Positions 19,179-27,716 of a DNA stretch of 64,000 nt are shown here, one piece after another. How positions within the stretch are numbered: position 1 is the stretch's first letter; every line of letters begins with the position of its first letter. Made by a program: the position numbers and the translations under genes. Source of the DNA: Pseudomonadota bacterium (GTDB lineage: Bacteria; Pseudomonadota; Alphaproteobacteria; Rhodospirillales; Magnetospirillaceae); the NCBI GenBank assembly GCA_021848545.1, contig JAJZUL010000008.1, forward strand, positions 1-64,000. The letters are read 5' to 3'. Under the pieces are notes generated by a model. That model saw only the letters and a program-made list of their open reading frames with translations. It was not told where the DNA came from and ran no database searches.

Positions 19179-20357
19179 GTGACCGCTACCCGTAAAATTC
19201 TGCTGCTCGGTTCCGGCGAACTCGGCCGCGAGTTCGTGATCTCGGCCAAGCGCCTGGGCGCCCATGTGGTGGCCTGCGATTCCTATGCGGGGGCCCCGGC
19301 CATGCAGGTGGCCGACGCGGCGGAGGTGTTTTCCATGCTCGACGGCGCCGAACTGGGCGCGGTGATCGAGCGCCACCGCCCCGATTTCATCGTCCCGGAA
19401 ATCGAGGCCATCCGCACCGAGGTGCTGAAGGAATACGAGGATAAGGGCTATGCCGTGGTGCCTTCGGCGCGGGCCACCATGATGACCATGAACCGCGACC
19501 GCATCCGCGAAGTGGCGGCGACCGAACTGGGATTGGCGACCTCGCGCTATCTGTATGCCGAAAGCCTCGACGAGATGCGCGCCGCCGTGGCCGAGATCGG
19601 CATCCCCTGCGTGATCAAGCCGGTGATGTCGTCGTCGGGCAAGGGCCAGAGCGCGGTGACCCGGGCCGATCAGGTGAACGCCGCCTGGACTTACGCGGTC
19701 GCCGGCATGCGCGGCGACCGCAGCCGCGTCATCGTCGAGGCATTCGTCGATTTCGATTACGAGATCACCCTGCTGACGGTACGGACCCGCGACGGCGTGG
19801 TGTTCTGCGATCCCATCGGCCACCGCCAGGAGCGCGGCGATTACCAGGAAAGCTGGCAGCCCACCCCCATGACCGAGGCCGCCATCGCCGAAGCCCAACG
19901 CATGGCCAAGGCGGTGGTGGACAATCTCGGCGGCTACGGCCTGTTCGGCGTCGAATTCTTCGTCAAGGGCGACCAGGTGATCTTTTCCGAACTGTCGCCC
20001 CGGCCCCACGATACCGGCATGGTCACCCTGATTTCCCAGAACCTGTCGGAATTCGACCTGCACGCGCGGGCCATCCTCGGCCTGCCCATCCCCACCTTGA
20101 CCCAGTTGGGAGCGGCGGCCTCGGCGGTGATCCTGGCCGACCGCGACTCCGCCGATTTCCATGTCGAGGGGCTGGCCGAGGCCCTGACCCCCGAGACCGC
20201 CGGCATCGAACTGGATCTGCGCATCTTCAACAAACCCACCACCCGACGCTGGCGCCGCATGGGCGTGACGTTGGCCCTGGCCCGCACCGGAACCGTCGAG
20301 GACGCCCGCGCGGCGGCGAAGAAGGCGGCGGAAAAGGTGAAACTGGTTTATAGTTGA
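19179..20357 (+). CDS. purT: Formate-dependent GAR transformylase PurT
   Basis: 392 residues, exactly the length of the E. coli enzyme. PurT makes formylglycinamide ribonucleotide from GAR, formate and ATP in purine synthesis, without folate. The fold is ATP-grasp: [20 protein letters not shown] at the N-terminus, the FIVPEIEAI and MTMNRDRIR segments, ATP-binding [14 protein letters not shown], and [16 protein letters not shown] near the active site. GTG 19179 is chosen because AGGAG lies 7 bases upstream and it yields the family length; 40 upstream codons are open but would overlap the divergent gene's control region. Confidence 0.95.
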   Translation: MTATRKILLLGSGELGREFVISAKRLGAHVVACDSYAGAPAMQVADAAEVFSMLDGAELGAVIERHRPDFIVPEIEAIRTEVLKEYEDKGYAVVPSARATMMTMNRDRIREVAATELGLATSRYLYAESLDEMRAAVAEIGIPCVIKPVMSSSGKGQSAVTRADQVNAAWTYAVAGMRGDRSRVIVEAFVDFDYEITLLTVRTRDGVVFCDPIGHRQERGDYQESWQPTPMTEAAIAEAQRMAKAVVDNLGGYGLFGVEFFVKGDQVIFSELSPRPHDTGMVTLISQNLSEFDLHARAILGLPIPTLTQLGAAASAVILADRDSADFHVEGLAEALTPETAGIELDLRIFNKPTTRRWRRMGVTLALARTGTVEDARAAAKKAAEKVKLVYS

Positions 20358-20390
20358 AACACTATCGCCGGATTGAGCGAGGGGGCCACG

Positions 20391-20864
20391 ATGAACCGGA
20401 ATTTCGCATTTCGTTCGCTGCTGGTGATTGCGGTGACGGCGGGAGTGGGAATGATCCCGACCGCCCATGCCCAGGGCATGATGGACGGCGGGATGATGAT
20501 GGGCGGCGGGATGATGGGATCGCGCGGCAACGCCGCGCCCGCACCGGGGAACGGCACCGCCGACACCGGACAGGCCCTGTTCCAAAGCCATTGCGCCATG
20601 TGCCACACCGTGGCGGCCGGCGCCGGCGACCGGTTCGGCCCCAATCTGCACGGCCTGTTCGGGCGCAAGGCCGGCACCGGACCAAGCTTCTCCTATTCGA
20701 CGGCGATGAGGGAGTCGGGCGTGGTGTGGAACGGAACGACCCTCGACCATTTCCTGGCCGATCCCGCGAAGATCATCCCCGGCAACAGGATGCCGTTCGC
20801 CGGGCTGAAGGACGGCGCCGACCGTCAGGCCCTGGTCACCTATCTCGAACGGGCGACCCGATAA
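20391..20864 (+). CDS. Exported class I c-type cytochrome, Met-rich N-terminus
   Basis: 157 residues. A signal peptide (residues 1-27, ending PTAHA) directs export to the periplasm. The heme motif is CAMCH at 68-72, followed by GPNLHGLFGRKAGT and the distal ligand Met134 in NRMPFAGL, all typical of cytochrome c2 or mitochondrial-type cytochrome c electron carriers. Between the signal and the fold is a short Gly/Met tract (about 29-44) with eight methionines, which could bind copper or just be a flexible linker. ATG 20391 is preferred for its GAGGGGG site; a TTG six codons upstream is open. It is 33 bases after purT and may be read through from it, although a shared function is not evident. 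Confidence 0.9.
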   Translation: MNRNFAFRSLLVIAVTAGVGMIPTAHAQGMMDGGMMMGGGMMGSRGNAAPAPGNGTADTGQALFQSHCAMCHTVAAGAGDRFGPNLHGLFGRKAGTGPSFSYSTAMRESGVVWNGTTLDHFLADPAKIIPGNRMPFAGLKDGADRQALVTYLERATR

Positions 20865-20900
20865 CACCGTCGGCCTCGGCGTCCCTTTTTCCCAAGCCGA

Positions 20901-22703
20901 TCAAAACGCGTCTTCCCAATGCTTGGACAGGCGCACCGCCGAATTGATCAGGCCGACCATGGAATAGGTCTGGGGGAAATTGCCCCACAATTCGCCGGTG
21001 ACCGGATGAATGTCCTCGGACAACAGGCCCAGCGAGCTGCGCCGCTCCAGGACCGAGGTGAACAGGGTGCGGGCCTCGTCCCTGCGACCCAGCGCCGCCA
21101 GGGCGTCGATATACCAGAAGGTGCAGATGGTGAACGCGGTCTGGGGCGAGCCGAAATCGTCTTCGACCGCATAGCGCAGCAACAGGTCGCCGCGCTTCAG
21201 GGCCGCCCCCACCGCTTCGACCGTCGCGGCGAAGCGGGGATCGTCGGTGGCGAGAAAATCCAGCTCGTGCAGCAGCAGCAAAGTGGCGTCGAGATAATCG
21301 CCGTCGAATGTCGCGACGAAGGAATTCATCTGGGGATTCCAGGCCCGCCGTGAAATGTCGGCATGCAGCCGCGTCGCCTCCGCCCGCCAGAAGGCGGCCT
21401 GTTCGCTCCGTCCGATCATGTCGGCGATCTTGGCCAGACGGTCGCAGGCCGCCCAGCACATCAGGGCGGAAAAGGTATGGACCGCCGGCTTGTTGCGCAA
21501 TTCCCACGGCCCCGCGTCGGGCTTGTCATAGACCGCCACCGCGCGGCGGCCCAGCTCCTCCATGCGGTCGAACAGCAACGGATCGCCCACCCGGCCCAGG
21601 CGCAGATCGAAAAAGGCGTGGGTGGCCGCCAGGACCACGCTGCCATAGACGTCGTTCTGGATCTGGAGATGGGCCTCGTTGCCGACCCGCACCGGCCCCA
21701 TGCCGCGATAGCCGGGCAAGGCCGGCGCCACCCGTTCCCCCAGATCGGTGTTGCGGGTGATGGCGTAGCAGGGCTTGAGCGTATGCTCGTCGCCTTCGGC
21801 GACGATGTCGGTGATGTAGGCGAGGTAATCCTCCATGGTGCGGGTGGTGCCCAGGCGATTGAGGGCATGCACCACGAAATAGGCGTCCCGCAGCCAGCAC
21901 AGCCGGTAATCCCAATTGCGCTGGGTCATCGGCGCTTCCGGAATCGAGGTGGTGAGCGCCGCGACGATCGCCCCGGTCTCCTCGAAATTGCACAATTTCA
22001 GGGTGATGGCGGCGCGAATCACCGCCTCCTGCCATTCGAAGGGGATGGATAGCGCCCGCACCCAACTGCGCCAATGGTCCAGCGTGCGTTCCAGAAACCG
22101 CCGCGCCGTATCCTCGATCCCGGCGTTCAGCCCCTCGTCGGGGCCGAAGAACAGGCTGAGCGGCCGGTCGATGACGAAGGAGGTTTCCTCCATGACATAG
22201 GACAGCGGCGCGTCGGTGGTCAGGCGCAAGGCCCCCGATTCGTTCTGGTAACGCAGATGGTTGGAGCCCACCGTCACCTGGGGCGTCACCGCGCCGTAAT
22301 CGAAACGGGGGCGCACCCGGATGCGCACGCGCGGCTGGCCGCTGACCGGAATCAGGCGCCGCACCAGCATCGGCGGCCGGAACATGCGGTCGAATTGCGG
22401 AAAGCGGGGGGCGAAATCGAGGATGTCCACCACATTGCCGGCGCCGTCGGTCAGGCGCGTGGACACGACCGCCGAATTGTACAGGTAATGCTGCTGGCAG
22501 GCGGTCATGCCGATCAGTTCGATGGAAAAATAGCCGCCATTGGCCGGGTCCTCGGGACGCCAGGGCTGTTCGCCGTTCAGCAGGCTGTGAAAGACCGGAT
22601 CGCTGTCGAGACGGGGAAGACCGGCCCAGACGACCGTCCCCACCCGATCGATCAAAGCGGAAACCGCGCAATTGCCGATAACGGCGAGATCAAGACTGGG
22701 CAT
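20901..22703 (-). CDS. GH15 family glucoamylase or trehalase-like hydrolase
   Basis: 600 residues, cytoplasmic, no signal peptide. GH15 enzymes are inverting glucosidases with an (alpha/alpha)6 barrel. An N-terminal beta-rich domain (about 1-230, beginning LDLAVIGNCAVSALID) precedes the barrel. Visible are NWDYRLCWLRDAY and, near the end, SEDIHPVTGELWGNFPQTYS, which carries the usual catalytic glutamate. It starts 8 bases after the stop of the trehalose-phosphate synthase gene and is surely co-transcribed, so the substrate may be trehalose or a related glucoside rather than starch. No trehalose-6-phosphate phosphatase gene is nearby. Exact activity cannot be read from sequence alone. Confidence 0.88.
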   Translation of the reverse strand: MPSLDLAVIGNCAVSALIDRVGTVVWAGLPRLDSDPVFHSLLNGEQPWRPEDPANGGYFSIELIGMTACQQHYLYNSAVVSTRLTDGAGNVVDILDFAPRFPQFDRMFRPPMLVRRLIPVSGQPRVRIRVRPRFDYGAVTPQVTVGSNHLRYQNESGALRLTTDAPLSYVMEETSFVIDRPLSLFFGPDEGLNAGIEDTARRFLERTLDHWRSWVRALSIPFEWQEAVIRAAITLKLCNFEETGAIVAALTTSIPEAPMTQRNWDYRLCWLRDAYFVVHALNRLGTTRTMEDYLAYITDIVAEGDEHTLKPCYAITRNTDLGERVAPALPGYRGMGPVRVGNEAHLQIQNDVYGSVVLAATHAFFDLRLGRVGDPLLFDRMEELGRRAVAVYDKPDAGPWELRNKPAVHTFSALMCWAACDRLAKIADMIGRSEQAAFWRAEATRLHADISRRAWNPQMNSFVATFDGDYLDATLLLLHELDFLATDDPRFAATVEAVGAALKRGDLLLRYAVEDDFGSPQTAFTICTFWYIDALAALGRRDEARTLFTSVLERRSSLGLLSEDIHPVTGELWGNFPQTYSMVGLINSAVRLSKHWEDAF

Positions 22704-22711
22704 ACTGGGTC

Positions 22712-24937
22712 CTATTTAATCTTAGACATGCCGGCATGGACGATCCGTTCCTCGATACGGCTCCGTTTACGCATGCGCGCCGCATCGAACAGCATCCGGC
22801 CGGCCCAATAGTAAATGTTGTTCTCGCGCACCGATTCCCGCATCAGCATCATCCGGTCCCGTTGCAGATCGGCGGGCATCATCAGCGCCGTATGCAGCGC
22901 CTCGCCCATGGCCCGGGCATCGTAGGGATTGACGATCAGCGCCTCCAGCAATTCGCGCGAGGCGCCGACGAAGGTGCTGAGGATCAGAACCCCCTGCTCG
23001 TCGTCGCGGGCGGCGACGAATTCCTTGGCCACCAGATTCATCCCGTCATGAAGCGAGGTGACCACGGCGACATCGGCGGCCCGAAACAATTCGAACACCT
23101 GATGGGGCTCGTGATGGTGGGGCACCAGGATCACCGGCTTCCAATCCTCGGTCCCGAAGCGGCGATTGACCTGTTCGGCCAGTTCGGCGGTTTCGGTCTG
23201 CAGCGCCGTATAGGCGGGCAGGCGCGAGCGGGTCGGCGCCGCCACCTGAAGCAGGACGAAGCGTCCGATCCATTCGGGATGGGATTCCAGCAGCGCGGCG
23301 ACGGCGTGAAAGCGATCGGGGATGCCCTTGGTGTAATCGAAGCGTTCGACGCCCACCGCAAGGCGCATGGTATCGGGCAGATGATAGCGGTCGCGCACGG
23401 TTTTCCGGCATTCCTCGACCGGAAGCTGGCCGACCAGGGCCGAAGGCGGCCATTCGATGGAAATGGGATAGGGCCGGACCAGGGCCGGCGTGCCGCCGAT
23501 GCTGACCGTGCTGTGTTCGCGGTCGACCTGGCATTCGAGGTAACGGTCGGCGGTATCCAGGAAATTGTTGCAGTGAAAGCGGGTGTGGAAGCCGATGATC
23601 GAACTGCCCAGCAGCCCGGCCAGGATTTCCTCGCGGTGGGGACAGATGCCGAAGATTTCGGAATTGGGCCAGGGTATGTGCCAGAAGGTGATGATGGTCG
23701 CCTGGGGCAGATGCTCGCGGATCATGCGCGGCGCCAGGGCGAAATGATAATCCTGGACCAACACCAGCGGGTCCCCGGTCCGCGCCTCGGCCACCACCGC
23801 ATCGGCGAATTTGCGGTTCACCTCGACATAGAATTCCCAGTCGGTGGCGCGAAAGATCGGCCGCACATAGGCGATATGGCACAGCGGCCACAGCCCCTCG
23901 TTGGCATAGCCGTAATAATACCCGTCCTGTTCCTCGTCCGACAGCCACACCCGGCGCAAGGTATAGGCCGGCCGGTCGGGCGGCACCTTCAGATGGTCGG
24001 CCGCATCCACCAGTTCGTGATCGGCCGACCCGCTGCCATGGGCGATCCACACGCCGCCGCAGGCGCGCATGATCGGCTCCAGGGCGGTGACCAGGCCGCT
24101 GGCGGGGCGCTGCATCACCACCTCGCCGTCCTGGTAATTGTGGATATAGGGCTCACGGTTGGAGAGGACCATGATTTCGGCGCCGGGCAATTCGTCGGCG
24201 ACGGCGCGGCGCAAGGTCTCGGCGGTCCAATCGATGCGGATGGAATCGGCGGCCCCGCGCAAGAAATTGACGTCGCGCATCATCTTGCGCAGATCGCGCA
24301 CCAGCGGCGCGATTTCGGGCGCCACCTGTTCGCCCGGCAGGGGCGTGCGGGTGACCAGGCTGTCCTTCATCGAGCGCACCCATTGGCGCAGGGTCACCCG
24401 CGCCACCAGAATGGTGACGGCGGCGAAGGCCAGCCCCAAAAGCGCCAGCCCGATCCCCAGATAAAGGTCGAAGCGGGCGCTGCGTTGGGCGATGAAGCGC
24501 AGATCGTTGAGGATGACCAGATATCCCGCCGGACGGCCCTTCACCACCAGGGGAAAGGTCGCGGCCAGCAGCGGGTCGCCCCGATCGAAGGCGGTGGTGA
24601 AAACGACACCGGCGGGATCGCCCCGGGGACAGGCCACGCGCGCCGGCCAGGCCCGCGAGGCGTGGACCAGCCGCCCCCGCGGACCGCACAGTCCCACCGC
24701 CAGAACCCGCTGGTCCATGGCGATGCGGCGGAACAGGGAATCCAGACCCCTGGTCCTGCCCTCGGCCATGTGGGTCAGCACCGTTTCCTGAACCGATTGG
24801 AAAATCAGACGCGAGCGCATCTCGACGTCGCTGCGGAACCATCCGGTCATCAGATGATCGACCACCGGAGTCATCGCCCAGGCGGTCACCGCCACGATCA
24901 CGAGCAATGGTATGGCGAACCGCGCCGCCGTCTTCAT
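22712..24937 (-). CDS. otsA: Membrane-anchored trehalose-6-phosphate synthase (GT20) with sensor region
   Basis: 741 residues, about 260 longer than ordinary OtsA. The extra N-terminus has a membrane helix (about 7-25), an extracytoplasmic region of about 130 residues, a second helix (157-180) and a HAMP-like linker (183-228). The GT20 domain starts near 254. Its features include [66 protein letters not shown] and [13 protein letters not shown], which cover the UDP-glucose and glucose-6-phosphate sites. The layout resembles a sensor kinase whose kinase has been replaced by a sugar synthase, so osmotic or chemical control of trehalose synthesis is plausible. ATG 24937 has AGGGGAG upstream. Co-transcribed with the GH15 gene. 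Some GT20 proteins make other sugar phosphates. Confidence 0.85.
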   Translation of the reverse strand: MKTAARFAIPLLVIVAVTAWAMTPVVDHLMTGWFRSDVEMRSRLIFQSVQETVLTHMAEGRTRGLDSLFRRIAMDQRVLAVGLCGPRGRLVHASRAWPARVACPRGDPAGVVFTTAFDRGDPLLAATFPLVVKGRPAGYLVILNDLRFIAQRSARFDLYLGIGLALLGLAFAAVTILVARVTLRQWVRSMKDSLVTRTPLPGEQVAPEIAPLVRDLRKMMRDVNFLRGAADSIRIDWTAETLRRAVADELPGAEIMVLSNREPYIHNYQDGEVVMQRPASGLVTALEPIMRACGGVWIAHGSGSADHELVDAADHLKVPPDRPAYTLRRVWLSDEEQDGYYYGYANEGLWPLCHIAYVRPIFRATDWEFYVEVNRKFADAVVAEARTGDPLVLVQDYHFALAPRMIREHLPQATIITFWHIPWPNSEIFGICPHREEILAGLLGSSIIGFHTRFHCNNFLDTADRYLECQVDREHSTVSIGGTPALVRPYPISIEWPPSALVGQLPVEECRKTVRDRYHLPDTMRLAVGVERFDYTKGIPDRFHAVAALLESHPEWIGRFVLLQVAAPTRSRLPAYTALQTETAELAEQVNRRFGTEDWKPVILVPHHHEPHQVFELFRAADVAVVTSLHDGMNLVAKEFVAARDDEQGVLILSTFVGASRELLEALIVNPYDARAMGEALHTALMMPADLQRDRMMLMRESVRENNIYYWAGRMLFDAARMRKRSRIEERIVHAGMSKIK

Positions 24938-25074
24938 CCGCGCTCCCCTGTCGCATTGCGCTTCATGAGGCCCGAAAACCTTAACACATCGCTTTGACGG
25001 AACATACCGATGCAATCATTGGACAGTCTTCCCGCTCTCGGATATCAGGATTCGGGGCGGGAACGATCACGGAT

Positions 25075-25081
25075 AAGGAGG
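25075..25081 (+). promoter_or_regulatory. Strong Shine-Dalgarno deciding the kinase start
   Basis: AAGGAGG lies 9 bases before GTG 25091. It places the start of the HPr-kinase-like protein at this GTG, 27 codons inside the longest open frame, which begins at an ATG (25010) without such a site. Confidence 0.85.
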
Positions 25082-25090
25082 AACGCCCCG

Positions 25091-26020
25091 GTGACGGAAC
25101 AAAAGGGCGGCGATTACCGGCTTTGTGACTGGCGGGTGCGAAGCACTCTTCCTTTGCCGGAGGTCACGCCCTGGACCGGCGAGACCGCGCGTCCCCCCGA
25201 CATCGTCATCGCCGAAGCCGAATTGCCCGATTGTCTGGATGGCCCCGGACTGCCCAGCCGCGCCCTGATGGTGGGACGGGACGGGACGGTTCTGCTGCAT
25301 ATCCCCGGTCTGGTCCGGCTTCTGGTCAGGGCGGGGCGCGAAATCCTGGTCCACCGCCTGGGCGGTGATGCCGAAAGATCCTGGCGGCTGTTCGCGCTGG
25401 GGCCGGGGCTGGACATCCTGTGCCATCAGCGCGCCATTCTGCCGCTGCACGCCGCCGGCCTGCGCCGGGCCGGAAAGGCCGTCGCCATCGCCGGCCGGCG
25501 CGGCAGCGGCAAATCGACCCTGGCCCTGACCCTGGCCCAACGCGGCTACGACCCGGTGTCCGACGATTCGACGGCGGTGACGGCCGATGGGAAAGCGATG
25601 GTGCTGCCGGCCTATCCGCGCCTGAAACTGTGGCGCCCGGCGCTGGTGGCGGCGGGAGTGGACATCGAGGGGCTGGACCGCCTGCGCGACGGTTTGGAGA
25701 AATACGGCTGGCGGCCCGCGGCCGGGTTCGACCCGGCGCCGGCGCCCCTGGGCGCGGTGGTGATCCTGGATGAAGCCCCCGAACCGTCCCTGATCCGCCT
25801 GTCGCCGGAGGCGGCGCGTCCGGCCCTTCACGCCCAGATCTGCCGCCAGCGCATCGCCACCCTGATGGGATGTCGCGACCGCGTCGCCGCCCGGGTGGCG
25901 GCCCTCGCCGACACTGTTCCCGTCTATCGCCTGCGCCGGCCCAAACGGTTCGACCGAATGGCGGAGACGGCGGCGTTGATCGAGGACATGACGAAAACCG
26001 AATGGGAGGTGGCGCCGTGA
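25091..26020 (+). CDS. HPr kinase/phosphorylase C-domain-like protein
   Basis: 309 residues. The second half resembles the HprK catalytic domain: LPLHAAGLRR, then a P-loop GRRGSGKST (135-143) and a PVSDDS segment (156-160) that fits the HprK Walker B position. The first half is not recognised. True HPr kinase regulates the sugar PTS, but short forms like this are often encoded beside sulfotransferases or peptide-modification genes and their targets are unknown. Here the stop overlaps the GTG of a sulfotransferase gene (GTGA), so the two are translationally coupled and probably work in one process. The gene is divergent from the trehalose synthase. Confidence 0.75.
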   Translation: MTEQKGGDYRLCDWRVRSTLPLPEVTPWTGETARPPDIVIAEAELPDCLDGPGLPSRALMVGRDGTVLLHIPGLVRLLVRAGREILVHRLGGDAERSWRLFALGPGLDILCHQRAILPLHAAGLRRAGKAVAIAGRRGSGKSTLALTLAQRGYDPVSDDSTAVTADGKAMVLPAYPRLKLWRPALVAAGVDIEGLDRLRDGLEKYGWRPAAGFDPAPAPLGAVVILDEAPEPSLIRLSPEAARPALHAQICRQRIATLMGCRDRVAARVAALADTVPVYRLRRPKRFDRMAETAALIEDMTKTEWEVAP

Positions 26021-26862
26021 CCGCGCCCGGTATCGTCTGGATCGTTTCCTACCCCAAATCCGGCAATACCTGGGTGCGGCTGCTGCTGTCCAGTCTGGCG
26101 GCGGGGGGCGCGCTTCCCGACCTGTCCCGTCCCCTGCCCCATTGCCCCCATTCGGCGGCACGGGTCTGGATCGAAAGCGTCCTCGACATCCCCACCTCGG
26201 ACCTGCTGAACGACGAGGTGACGGCCTTGCGCAAGGAGGCCATCCGCCGCGTGGCCCTGGTGAACAAGCCACCCTTCTGGCTGAAGGCCCACGATTCCTA
26301 CGATTCCGACCTGTTCCCGGCCGAGGTGACGGCCGGCACCATCCATGTCCTTCGCGATCCGCGCGACGTGGCGCCGTCCTGGGCCGACCATATGGCGGTA
26401 TCCCTGGACGAGGCCATCCGGCGGATGAACCTTCCCGATTTCACCATGGCCGTGACCGGCGCCGATTTCCGCCCCCAGGCCCGGCAAAGATTGGGCAGCT
26501 GGTCCGGGAACGTCACATCATGGCTGGACGGCCCGCCGGGGCCGGTCCTGACCCTGCGCTACGAGGACATGCAGGCCGACCCCGCTGACGCCGTCCGCCG
26601 GATCGGCGCGTTCGTCGACCTGCCCACCCCGCCCGACATCGTCGCGGCGACGGTCGCCGCCTGCGACTTCGCCCGCCTCAAGGCGGCGGAGCGGAAATCG
26701 GGATTCCTGGAACGCATGGGCCATCAGCGCAGGTTCTTCCGCCAGGGACGGGCCGGCGCCTGGCGCGACGATTTGAGCGAGGAGCAGGCCGATCGTCTGT
26801 GGCGGGCCCACGGCGCCGTCATGACCCGTCTGGGCTACGGCCGGGACGGGTCCAGCCCATGA
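26017..26862 (+). CDS. PAPS-dependent sulfotransferase
   Basis: 281 residues, no signal peptide. It shows the Sulfotransfer_1 pattern: the 5'-phosphosulfate loop YPKSGNTWVR (12-21), the 3'-phosphate segment VLRDPRDVAPSWADHM, LRYEDMQADP, and the late GRAGAWRDDLSEEQ (GxxGxW type). Such enzymes move sulfate from PAPS to a hydroxyl or amine of a carbohydrate, peptide or small molecule. The GTG start overlaps the upstream kinase-like gene's stop, and GGGAGG lies 7 bases before it. The last 28 bases overlap the convergent dienelactone hydrolase gene. The acceptor is unknown; surface polysaccharide is one possibility. Confidence 0.87.
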   Translation: MTAPGIVWIVSYPKSGNTWVRLLLSSLAAGGALPDLSRPLPHCPHSAARVWIESVLDIPTSDLLNDEVTALRKEAIRRVALVNKPPFWLKAHDSYDSDLFPAEVTAGTIHVLRDPRDVAPSWADHMAVSLDEAIRRMNLPDFTMAVTGADFRPQARQRLGSWSGNVTSWLDGPPGPVLTLRYEDMQADPADAVRRIGAFVDLPTPPDIVAATVAACDFARLKAAERKSGFLERMGHQRRFFRQGRAGAWRDDLSEEQADRLWRAHGAVMTRLGYGRDGSSP

Positions 26863-27683
26863 CCGGCGAACCAGGCCAGCATGCGGCGCCAGCCGTCCTT
26901 GGCCGGCCCCTCGCGGTAACTGGAACGGCAATCGGCGCAGAAGGCGTGCGGCGCGTCGGGGTAGACCTGGATTTCGACCGGCATCGATCCCGCCGACGCC
27001 ACCTGACGCGCATGCTCCACCGTATCCAGCGGTATGCTTTGATCGGCGCCGCCGTAAAGCCCCAGAACCGGCGCCTTCAGCGCGCCGGCGACATCGACGG
27101 GATGGCGCGGCGTCATCGGCGTGATCGGTCCCGTCACCTTGCCGTACCAGGCCACCGCCGCCTTCAGGCCCGGCGCATGGGCGGCATACAGCCAGGCGAT
27201 GCGCCCGCCCCAGCAAAAGCCGGTGATGCCCAGACGCGCCGGATCGCCGCCATGGGACGCGGCCCAATCCGCGCCGGCATCGAGATCGGCCAGCACCTGG
27301 GAATCGGCGATCTTGGGAAGGATGGTCGATAAAATGGCCTGGATGGACGCGATGGACGCGGGATCGCCCTGGCGGGCATAGAGCTCGGGGGCCACCGCCA
27401 GATAGCCCGCCTTGGCCAGACGGCGGCACAGATCGCGGATATGCTCGTGAACCCCGAAAATCTCCTGAACCACCAGGATGGTCGGAAACGGACCGTTGCC
27501 CAGGGGCCTGGCCGCATAGCCGGGAATGATATCCGCCTCGCCCGACGGCAGGTCGCGGGCGGGAATCTCGATCGGCCCGGAATCCAGCCCGTCGGCATCG
27601 GTCAGGATGGTGGTCTCCGCCACCGGCAGCAAGGCGGCGGCGAAGCCGGAATCGGACGGCGGATGGGGAGCGTCGTCGGTCAT
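26835..27683 (-). CDS. Dienelactone hydrolase family protein
   Basis: 282 residues, alpha/beta hydrolase fold. The expected triad is visible: Cys157 in GFCWGG, Asp214 in GGADQSIP and His246 in YPDAPHAF. The region PTILVVQEIFGVHEHIRDLC is the family oxyanion-hole segment. Classical members open dienelactones in aromatic catabolism, but many relatives have other or unknown ester substrates, and no aromatic pathway genes are near. ATG 27683 is chosen because GGAGGA lies 7 bases upstream. It follows the NodT-like gene by 33 bases on the same strand and may be the last gene of the efflux operon. It overlaps the sulfotransferase tail to tail. Confidence 0.87.
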   Translation of the reverse strand: MTDDAPHPPSDSGFAAALLPVAETTILTDADGLDSGPIEIPARDLPSGEADIIPGYAARPLGNGPFPTILVVQEIFGVHEHIRDLCRRLAKAGYLAVAPELYARQGDPASIASIQAILSTILPKIADSQVLADLDAGADWAASHGGDPARLGITGFCWGGRIAWLYAAHAPGLKAAVAWYGKVTGPITPMTPRHPVDVAGALKAPVLGLYGGADQSIPLDTVEHARQVASAGSMPVEIQVYPDAPHAFCADCRSSYREGPAKDGWRRMLAWFAGHGLDPSRP

Positions 27684-27716
27684 GAACCTGTCCTCCACCA
27701 ATCTTGGTCCCCTGGT

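Noticed and set aside
24994-25022. Sigma-70-like promoter with TTGACG before the HPr-kinase-like gene
   Set aside because: No acceptable -10 hexamer occurs 16-18 bases downstream.
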